Shown in pieces: positions 23,496-32,900 of a DNA stretch of 64,000 bases (within the stretch, counting starts at the first letter, position 1; the number at the start of each line of letters is the position of its first letter). The position numbers and the translations under genes are program-made. The stretch covers positions 25,606,245-25,670,244 of the forward strand of contig OX637289.1 of NCBI GenBank assembly GCA_951799445.1. Reading direction: 5' to 3'. This DNA is from Pseudisothecium myosuroides. Its lineage: Eukaryota > Streptophyta > Bryopsida > Hypnales > Lembophyllaceae. A model generated the notes under the pieces. The model worked only from the letters and a program-made list of their open reading frames with translations. It made no database searches and had not been told where the DNA came from.

Positions 23496-24520
23496 AACCA
23501 GGGTGAATTGACCCCCTCATTGCCCCAATTTTGGATGGCTGGGGATGAGGGGGCCCATTCCCTCTTTGTCCTTGCCCCTCCGACTTCCAAACTCCTATCT
23601 GCGCCCTCCGACCTCCTTCGTGCCTCCCTCCTGTCTCCCAGCTCCTGGTGACCTCCCTTCTTGTCCTTTAATCCCTTCCTACTTTGACGTTTTCAAATTT
23701 CTTGCTTTGCAAAATGTGGATCTGGAGCTCTGAAGTTTGCAGGAGAGAGCCTAATTTCTTGTGCATTCCCATAAGTTTCCTTTCCATCCTCCAGTTCCTT
23801 CCCACCTCAACATTTACAAATTTGTTGCATGCTCGTCAAAATGTGGATCTATAGCTCTCATAATCTGAATCAATAACGTTTTCCAAGGGAGATTATAGAT
23901 CATGCAATCAAGGATTGGATTACAACAAGCTTTATGAACAAGAAAGTGAGGTATGGGAGTTCGTTCAAACCGGAGTTTGTGAAAGAGATTGATAGCTTGC
24001 AAGGTATGATTCAAAACTTTATCATACAACATTTTAGGGGGGGACTGCCGTTCTAGAATGTCATTGACTGCAACAAGCTTGTCACACTTCCAAGATATCC
24101 GTGTATGGACTTAATAAACTTGTACACTTGACATTCAAGTTCATGTAACTGTAACTAATTTCAATCTAGCTTGTTCATGAATCATGACTTGCCTTAAATA
24201 TATTTCTTGCATTAGATACTCATAATTATTCTTGTGACATGGCTTTGATGCTTTCAAACATCTAAATTCCAAGATTCTAATTTTCTAGAAGCAAAACAAG
24301 AAGTATATAGCAAAATTCAAAAAAATATTTTATGCATGAGAAAAAGAAAAATCATAGGAGGGTGGAGGGTCCCGGCGAGGAGGTGGAAGGTTGGAGGGAG
24401 GAGGGCATTGGAAGGAGGTCGGATAGACTGAGGGAGGAGGTCAGCAATGGACAACAAATGACCCCTCATTCCCTCCATCCATCCAATTTGGGGCAATGAG
24501 GGGGTCAATTCGCCCTAGCC
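23496..24520. mobile_element. MULE-type non-autonomous element, 1025 bp, 9 bp TSD
   Basis: TTAGTAGAG occurs at 23487-23495 and again, identical, at 24521-24529, directly outside the element. A 9 bp duplication is typical of Mutator-like elements. The ends are inverted copies over about 40 bases: GGGTGAATTGACCCCCTCAT at the left and the complement, ending GTCAATTCGCCCTAGCC, at the right. The interior has purine-skewed, GC-richer arms (CTCCGACCTCCTTCG and GGAAGGAGGTCGGATAG) that are also inverted. It encodes no transposase. It has landed between the two long direct repeats. Confidence 0.8.
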
Positions 24521-24574
24521 TTAGTAGAGTTGCTACTATGTCAATTTGTTAGGATCAATTCCATATTTATTGAA

Positions 24575-25230
24575 CTCAATGTGACATGGCTTGTAGCTAG
24601 ACTAGCACAAAACTAAGGACGTGTGCAAATTCAAGGGGATGATCAAAGTTGAGTCTAGTGCTGTTGAACTTTGATTTAAAGGTCATCAAATTCCAATCCT
24701 CCCTAGGATGTCCGAATGGAAAGAAGGATGTCCGGACAAACATGATACCTTATGGATGGTATGTAACACCACAATTTTCTATTTTATCCTAGGGTGAAAG
24801 GTCGTCTGAATGTCTGTCCAAGGTCACCACTAGTTACCTTCATCCGCAAAGTGCCGCCATTGGTCATTAACTTAGGCATTTGCATTTTGGCATATATTTG
24901 GATGTCCGCCTTTGAGATTCTTTATAATTGTCAAACTTCACCATTGGTTTCCAGGGCAAACATTTGGGCAGATGGTTGAGTTTTTACTCTTTTGGTGTTT
25001 GCCATTAGAAGCCAAGGCAAGAAGGTTGGATGTGTGCCAAGCATCATTCACTAGAAGCTTCATGGATATTAGCCTGGGCTAAAATGGGAAGGATTTGCCT
25101 CCCCTTTAGCCTCCTATATAGGACTAATGCACAAAGGTGGGGTGGAGGCAAAATTTTATTCCCCTCTTTATTCTTTATTTTGTGCACATTAGCCCTGGTA
25201 ATTTGCATTTTTCTAGGAGCGATGTGGATA
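24575..25230. repeat. Long direct repeat, copy 2 (LTR-like)
   Basis: This is the second copy of the 22265-22930 repeat, with the same order of words (GGCTTGTAGCTAGACTAG, GGATGTCCGCCTTTGAGA-like, GCACATTAGCCCTGGTAA). It carries one extra ~40-base piece near 24690 that copy 1 lacks. Confidence 0.6.
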
Positions 25231-25796
25231 AATTTTTGGATGAATTTTGTTGTATAATTGAATAAAAATCATTGTATAGCTAGATGAATATCATTAAATA
25301 TTTAAAAGAAATCAACAAGATGGATGAATTTTTGGATGGTGATGCAATGGATGATTACATTATCATTGTGTAATGCTAGTCATACTTGGTGTCCACATAT
25401 TTGTCAAATTATCATGAAACAATTGTGTTTTTAAGTCATTTTTGCACTTTTAGAGTACAAAAAACTATATATTTCAATTCAAAGGAAGAAAGATACATTT
25501 AAATGGCAGTGGTATTATTAACAAAACAACACTATGAGAAGTTGAAAAGTGCACAAGTCATTAGAAACAACTTGAGATGACCAAAAGACTTTTGGAGGCA
25601 GCAGTGGTCAACTTGCAAGACATTATGATGCAGTCTGCCTAATAATTATTAATAGTGCCAACACTCCAAATGCATGTAAAGTATAGAAGGTATGATTAAT
25701 GAACAACAATTTTCACTTAGCTCACACAGATGTTGTTGGACATTGTCAGAGCTTGCATTTGATCATGGTGGAATAAAATAATCCCCAATATTAATC
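25231..25796. other. Spacer, nothing recognised
   Basis: This is AT-rich sequence between the direct repeat and the TTAA-element cluster, with no supported feature. Confidence 0.4.
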
Positions 25797-26263
25797 CCTA
25801 AAAGTCCAAACACCATTTTTGGCAACATAGCAATTTTGGGCAGCTCACTATGAGTGGAATTTTTATTTTTTTCTTTGAAATTTTCACACAACATGTGCTT
25901 GAAGAATAGCTTTAAAGTGCAACAATTTTTTTGTAACTTTGACTACATGGTTTAAAAGTTATTGCATGATATGTAATTTTCATTGCTTGGCAAGTAGTCT
26001 AGGCAACTTAGGAAAACTTCTTTCAAAATTAAAACAAAACTAAAACTAAAATTGGTTTCCTAGATTTACATATACTTGGGAAGCTTTGAATCATTCCATT
26101 TTGTTGTTATGGAATCTCCACTCTAAGGTAAACTTTGAAGTCCTTTATTAAACTAAATTTTCAATATTTTTGTAAAAAAATAAAAACATTTAGTGTAGAT
26201 TGTTTACTACAACATTACAACCATTGGGATTGGCATTTTTCAATTCCATAACTAAATTTTTAA
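25797..26263 (+). mobile_element. Family A element, truncated
   Basis: It begins TTAATCCCTAAAAGTCC, then CAACATAGCAATTTTGGGCA as in other family A copies. It breaks off at 26263, where element B begins. It contains the uninterrupted target text AATAGCTTTAAAGTGCAACA near 25908. That is the empty-site version of the sequence into which the 27039-27964 element inserted. Confidence 0.6.
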
Positions 26264-27009
26264 GGGTCATTGCAAGAAACACCGGTACTGGGTATGTGTC
26301 ACAAAGGGATTGCCAAATCTTTCTTTTGCAATAACTTCTTAAGCTTGGCTTGCATGAATTTGAGATTTTTATTGGAGATGTATATCTTGAGTGTATTTAT
26401 CTCTTTTTTTTCAGAAATTAAAAAAAATCATCTTATATTTAAAAATCAATTAAATTAATATGTCACATTTTGCGTTTTAGGGGTTTTGAGTACTATGGAG
26501 TCCCCAAATTTAATGATTTAGAGCTGAAATTTCTATAGTATTTGCATTTATTTGCATAGTAGGAACTCATGTTTCTACCAAGGGGCTTAAAAAAATAATT
26601 TATTTTATGTCCTCCACATCCTTGCAAAGAGGGCTTCCTTGTGCGCTCAGTTTTGAACAATAAAGATGGTTTCAAGATAATTTTTTTGTTCAAATCTCTT
26701 CATCATGAAGTCTTCCCAAATGGTCTATTTTTAGTTTCTTTGAAAATGTTTTTTCCTATTTTTTACAAATTAAAACGCCAAAGTATGTATTTTCTTCAAA
26801 TTTTCAGCGTTTTTCTTTTGTGAATAACTTTTGACTCAGATTTTTTTTAGGTCTGAAATTTTGGTGATATGCTATTTATAGTATTATACTAATTATCCTT
26901 ATTTTATTTTATTTTTAAAAATTCATATGCAAAAGCTCATGAGTACTGGAATACTAGCCAAAAACAGCCAAAGTGGAACAAAAATTGACGGTGTTTCTTG
27001 CAACAACCC
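26264..27009. mobile_element. TTAA-flanked element, family B, 746 bp (complete)
   Basis: The left tip is GGGTCATTGCAAGAAACACC and the right tip is the complement of GGGTTGTTGCAAGAAACACC: 21 bases with two differences, ending in CCG. TTAA lies at 26260-26263 and 27010-27013. Partial copies of the same body lie at about 5480, 8760, 12125 and 12830, so B is a dispersed family in this genome. It has no convincing coding frame. The tips differ from family A, but the TTAA target and terminal GGG/CCC are shared. Confidence 0.7.
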
Positions 27010-27038
27010 TTAAACATGTGCCTAAGGAGTAGCTTTAA

Positions 27039-27964
27039 CCCCTAAAGGACCAACCTGCTATTTTTAGCAATATAGCAATTTTGGGCAGGTACTTGTGACT
27101 AGAAATTTGCATATTTTAGGCTGAAATTTTAGTAGAAGATGGGAACGAGGAATATCTTTCATATGCTCTAAATTTTATAACATTTGGAAATATGAGTCAA
27201 AAGGTATGGCCTGATATGTTGTTTGCTTCTCAACTTGGGCAGTCTGGGTAGATAAAAAAAATTAATTTTTCAGAAACAAAAATTTGGAATTAGTTTTCTA
27301 GATTTATGTATAAGTGGAAAGCTTTGAATCATTCCATTTTGATCAATGAGTCAAAAGTTTTAGTTTGTGAACTGTTATGGATTTTTTGTTCTAAAATAAA
27401 CTTTAAAGTTGTTTGTTTCACTCAATTTTCAATATATTTTGAAAAAAATAAAATCATAGGATGTAGATTGTTTATAACAACATTACAACCACAGCCATTG
27501 GGATTAATATTTTTCAATTCCATAATTAAATTCTTAAGAATTATGTATTTTGAATCATTCTCTACTTCTTTCTATTTATTATTTTTTTCCTATGATATTG
27601 TATAATTCCAAATGATTTGAAATTTTTTAAGCATGTAGCCAACTTGTTAGGAAAAAGAATTCAAAGAAGCACCACCATTTTGGACATTTTTTCATACAAA
27701 TATGACCTTGTGAAGTGCAGCTGCCCTATTTTTCACAAGGACAAAAAAAAGATTTCTGCTAATTCAAATGCTAATATCTTCCAAATGGATCCGCATGGTG
27801 AAAAATTCTGAAATTTATCCACATCATCTAAAACTAGCATACTACAAGATCCTACGGTTACATGTGTCTACAATTTTTTTTTTTTCCCTAAAACTTGGTA
27901 CTTGTACTAGAAATGACAGTTTTGGAGCATTTTTAGTGAAAACATAGTCAAAGAAATTTAGGGT
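27039..27964. mobile_element. TTAA-flanked element, family A, 926 bp, with related empty site
   Basis: TTAA lies at 27035-27038 and 27965-27968. The tips are CCCCTAAAGGACC and the complement of ACCCTAAAT. The flanks join as GGAGTAGCTTTAA + GGGGCAACAATAC, which matches the continuous sequence of other family A copies (AATAGCTTTAAAGTGCAACA near 25908; complement near 28385-28410). The element therefore inserted at a TTAA inside an older family A copy and duplicated exactly four bases. It lies in opposite orientation to 20376-21247. Confidence 0.8.
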
Positions 27965-28504
27965 TTAAGGGGCAACAATACTCATAACTTTTGGCTACAT
28001 AGTTAAAAAGTTATTGCATGATATGTAATTTTCATTAATCTTTGGGTAACCCAGGCATAATACTTCTTTAAAACTTTTTAAAAAAAAATATTAAAAAAAA
28101 ATTTGATTTTCTAGATTTATATATATGTGGGAAGCTTTGAATCATTTCATTTTGATTAATGAGATGAAAGTTATGAAGAGTTTTAGTTTGGTATGGTTTT
28201 CAAAGACCACACAAACTAAAACTCATCATAACTTTCATTTCAAAATGGAATGATTCAAAGCTTCCCATGTATATATAAATCTAGAGAACCAATTTCAAAT
28301 TTTTATTTAAAAAAAGAAGAAGATCAATGAAAATTACATATCATGCAATAACTTTTTAACTATGTAGTCAAAAGTTATGAAAATTGTTGTGCCTTAAAGC
28401 TACTCCTCGGGCACATGTTCAAAAAATAAAAATAAAAATTTAATTTGTAGTGAGCTGCCCAAAATTGCTATGTTGCCAAAAAATACAGCTTGGTCCTTTA
28501 GGGG
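27965..28504. repeat. Inverted duplication of family A sequence
   Basis: The left half (27970-28190) and right half (28195-28410) are inverted copies. ATAACTTTTGGCTACATAGT pairs with ACTATGTAGTCAAAAGTTAT, and GGGAAGCTTTGAATCATT pairs with AATGATTCAAAGCTTCCC. The right half continues to a family A tip, GGTCCTTTAGGGG, at 28504, followed by CTAA. It looks like two family A elements fused head to head or a rearranged foldback copy. Confidence 0.65.
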
Positions 28505-28917
28505 CTAAATCATACTCTATTCACTTCTTTCTACTTACTATTTTTTTCAAGCATGAATATGAATTATTATTTTTTATTTGTTTGAAATTTTGTATAGGTA
28601 TTTCCAGCTTATTTCTTCAATATATTATAGAGAGCAACAAGTTGTAGGTTCTGCACATTTTTGTGTAAAAAGTTTGAAAGATGAAATTTAACCATTTGGG
28701 AAGAGCTAAAAATACTTCTTTTTGAAATTCAAGCGACTTGATCTTGCAATTGGAATGGTTTCTTATTTTGAAATTTTAGTTAAGGTGTACTCTAACAAGT
28801 GAACTACAGGATCCTATGGTTGGATTTGTTAATGAATAGATGAAGATTTTAGCCTTGCTTTGGATTTAAGTACTTTGAAACAATTTTGGGCCTAAAAATA
28901 TTGAAAACCTTTAGGGG
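28505..28917. repeat. Family A tail ending at TTAA
   Basis: The segment ends CCTTTAGGGG then TTAA (28918-28921), the standard right tip. Its body (TCAAGCATGAATATG, ACAAGTTGTAGGTTCTGCAC, GATCTTGCAATTGGAATGG) also occurs at about 56090-56320. It is the right portion of a longer family A subtype. Confidence 0.55.
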
Positions 28918-29457
28918 TTAAAAGCCAAGGACGTTGAAGTAATAGCCACACTTCAGTGAAAGTATCTTGGACCTCTTTGAAATGCATATTTTAACTTCAT
29001 TTCCTAATATTTAATGCTAGGAATCACCCTGATGTATTATCATATAGACTAATGATAAAAACAATGCCGACACTAGGTATAACTAACTTACTGAAGTCTG
29101 TTGCTCCATCTTTTTTAGCGCAGGGTACAACAAGAAAAATTGAGATGATTCAATCACTACTACGGAGTATAAGATGGCCATTTGCAATACTACTACCTCA
29201 TTTTTGCAATAGTTTTTTCAATAGAAACAATTCCAAGATACTTTCAAGTGAGAAGATTTCTATTGCAAAACAGTTGTCCCAATGTTCAAAATTCACTGCA
29301 AAACCATCTACTTTGTCACTTGTAAAATAAAAATAACCACTTGCAATTAAGTGTAAAATATAATTGCTATATTGTTGCCAAACAGTTGAAACAATTTTTG
29401 TAAGAATACTCACAAACCTCAGAATAATTCAAGAAATCATCAAATGTTAGACTTCAA

Positions 29458-29715
29458 ATTCTTATTGCAATAGCATTGCCGAGAGCATTGCAGTTTATAG
29501 TTGGAAACTGCTGCAAAAACTGTTGCAAAACCATTGCAAAAAATTTCAAATCAACATTAATAAGCATTGCAAATTATTATGACTAAACCATTGCAAAACT
29601 AATGCAAATACATGGAAAAAAGAAACATTGCAAAACTATTGCAATACAAAAGCAATTTATTGTTGAAAGAGCATTGCAACTTACTGCGAAGAAAAGCATT
29701 GCAAAAAGCATCGCA
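29458..29715 (+). repeat. Degenerate array of ATTGCAAAA words
   Basis: GCATTGCAAAA and close variants (CCATTGCAAAA, ACATTGCAAAA) recur more than ten times with irregular spacing, continuing more loosely back to about 29190. No fixed period and no coding signal. It is unlike the flanking sequence on either side. Confidence 0.55.
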
Positions 29716-29926
29716 CATAGGTACTCTCTAGTAGCGAATTCAGCACTCACACATCCCCACATTATATCTACCGTAGCAAGCGTTGTGAGCAACACCCCAT
29801 AGAAAACACAATATTAACCGGGGTTAATCACCCTGCCTGGTTTTCAAACTATGAAGTTCATTCATAACTGGGAAGTCTCAGATCAAGTATGCACAGGAAA
29901 TATATACCGGTACTAACAGCAGTTAA

Positions 29927-32900
29927 TTAGTTCATGAACTGGTGAGCCACAGGTTGGGTGTAAGAGCCAGCTGGGTTCCCTTCCGCGCCAACCTTTTCAT
30001 GAGCTGCATTAGCAGCTGCAGGAAATGAGGGCGTTTCTATACAGCTTAGATGGGAGTTTCCAAAACGGTGTTGAGGATCTTGTTGGACACACTGTTGTTC
30101 CGACAGTGATGAGTTCACAAGCTGACATGGATCCAGAATAAACTGACGTGGAATAACTGGCACTGAGGCTGCTGCGGAGTTGGACTCCACTTGGTGATCC
30201 CTGTCCCCAGCATTTGCAGCTTCTGGACGTGCAAATTCTTGAAGGGGAGCATTCGTGCTGCTTTTCAACTGACGGTATTCACGCATTTCTTTCTCGTACC
30301 TCTCCCTGTCCTTGGCTCCTCTCTCTTGATATGGCTGCATCAATAGCAACACAGGTCAACAGCGTACACTTCCAAAAGCAGCAAGCAGAGGACTTGGTTG
30401 AAATGTAACACAAAAATGCGATTCAGGGAGAGCATACTAAAACTACTATGTACCAATAACTGGTAGGTCGGTTATCATACGATCCCGTCTCCTATTGACT
30501 GACCCCTGTTACCAACAGCAACTCATCTCTTCCAATTTTAATACAATCGGTTGGCTTCCAATTAGCAAGTTGAGTGTAAGCATGCCTAAGCTAAATGTTT
30601 ACTGCCACTGATCTTTATATGGAAATGGGATAATCTACTGCCAATTTGCGGAGTCTCCAAACTTCCACTTATGTGATTGCATAAGAAATGAATGTGTGGT
30701 GATAAAGATTTGCTCTGAAGAGAGCTAGTTATTGCACCTATAGTGATCCCTCCAGTGAGAGACCAACTGAGTGATTTCCCAATGAAAGCATACTCCGACA
30801 TATTGGTTCAAACGCACCAAATAGAATCCTCTACATTAACGATTACACTCGAGTGAATGTTAAATCTGGTGAATCCAAAGTTTGAAATGCAAAAGGCAAA
30901 GGTCAGCATTCATGAATTCTGCAACATGAACTGAGAATTTAGAAAAGGGACTTATGTGGTGTACCAGTTTCTGTTCCTCGGTGAGGCCGTTCCAGGCGTC
31001 GCCAATCATGCGGCTCAATTCTCGTTCCTTCTCTGGATACTTGAGTTTCAGCTTGGCTCGTTCTTCAGCGAAGAAAAAGTTGTAGCCTGTCCTGCTTGAG
31101 CGAGGAGCATTGGGATCTTTCTTCACATTCTCCCTCTGTTTGCGTTTTCTTCCTTTCGCAGGCTCAGGGAGTTTTACATCTCCAACAACACGAGGTGACA
31201 GCATGAAACTGGGAATGTCTGCATGCTGAGGACCACGAACATGCCCCTGTGGGATGTGGTAAATCACACCTCTCAGCTTCTCAGAACCCACCACTACAGT
31301 CACCAAGTATCCATGCTCAAACTTGCCTTCAATGGCTCCAGTTACTACGTCACCCACGGAAGCGATCGGGTCCCCTGCGAAACATGCACATTGGCTATTT
31401 ATCCAACAAGAACTTAAATGGCCCGAAATGGCTGCTTCCCATGTCTTAAAATGGCCATATCTATGGAAGCTTAAAAGAAGGAAGAAAATTGTAATAATAA
31501 AAAAGAAAAACCATGGCCTACATTTTCAAACAATAATTGAATGTTTTGAAAGTGAACTATGAGTTTGCGAACTGGAATTTCAATTGTTAGTTCAGACACT
31601 AAGAGTTTAAATCATGCAGAACGCCAAGTAAGACGAGATCCACTGCTATGCAATCACTTAAAGCTCATGTATACAGTCTCTCTTTTGCAACGATCAGGGT
31701 ACCAATTGCTTGTGACCACCCTCAAAGAAGGTCTGGATATCTTAAGGAACTTACTACGAAAAACAATGTTTAGAGCCTCCTCTTCACAGGGTTTAAATTC
31801 TAAAGAGGGATAGCACAAGAAATTGATTGACAGATGCGTCAGCCAAAGGCCATACTTGCACCATAGATCCAAGGGAAATTCAATTGGAGTGTCGCTACAC
31901 AATTTCTGAATAATCGAATGTTGAAAGGAGCAGCACACGAACCTGGTGCCATAACTGGCAGTGGGGCAAGTCTCCTCTTTCGAATTTTCTTCACTTCCCT
32001 ATTAATTACTTCTGGCTCCTCTGCTTTTGCCTCCGGAGCAGGAGCAGGTTCAATTTGCTGAACAGGAACAGGACTAGGTGCCGCTAGTGGTGCTGCGCAT
32101 ACAGACTGGTAATGAGTTTTGGCTAAATTACAGTTCATGTTTTATTCTACATAAACAGGGACAGAACAGCTGTATTGAATTAATCTAGCATCCTCAGGCA
32201 GTAAGGATAATGTGAGTAGCATCCTTGGACTGTAACCAGCCATTACAGAAGGAAGATAATGAAATTTGTAGGCAAGAATCAACGCTTACTTGGAGGAGAG
32301 ACGAGGAGCCCACTGGAACGAAAAAAATATAATTGCTCGTAATGGTGAAGTAGTGTGATGTAGTATTTGCGCAGGACGAATGAAGCACTTGTGGTAGTGC
32401 GGGGGAAGTCGAAAGCGCCGGTAATCTCCTTCCATTTTCGGTCCTTGATAACCTGGAAGCCAGAGATAACATTGTTCAGCCTTGTAAAAAGGAAACATTA
32501 ATATAGGAATAAAATACACTCCCAACCCCTAAAATTTCTTGAAATAATATGACATGTACCAAACAATATTGATCTCTGGATGTCACTTCAGAACGCTTAT
32601 TGAAAGGATCAGAAGAGATGGAGAGAGAAAGATAATCATATTGATAATGTCATAATGATGTAGAAATATTGCATTCCAGTTTATGCATTGTGATTTGTGG
32701 ACTACCACAAGATTATTACAGAGGTAAAAGTCATTATTGAGAAATGATGGGTTGTGATAAGAAGGAATTCAATATTTTTCTTATTTAACCTGCTTTATAA
32801 GAAGAAAAGTACTTGTAAGGAACTTATATAGACATGATTTGTCCCCTAAATTGACCCTTATTATTGATAGTAATTAATCAATTCATAAATTTGTTGAATT

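Noticed and set aside
30860..30964. Reading of the HMG box running on into the intron (stop near 30860)
   Set aside because: The conserved box continues in frame as PYQERGAKDRERYEKEM in the next exon after a GT donor at 30964-30963, so the extension is intronic.
32095..32107. Acceptor after TTACCAG for exon 4 of the ARID-HMG gene
   Set aside because: Its phase does not match the donor of exon 3. The acceptor giving an exon start at 32092 does.
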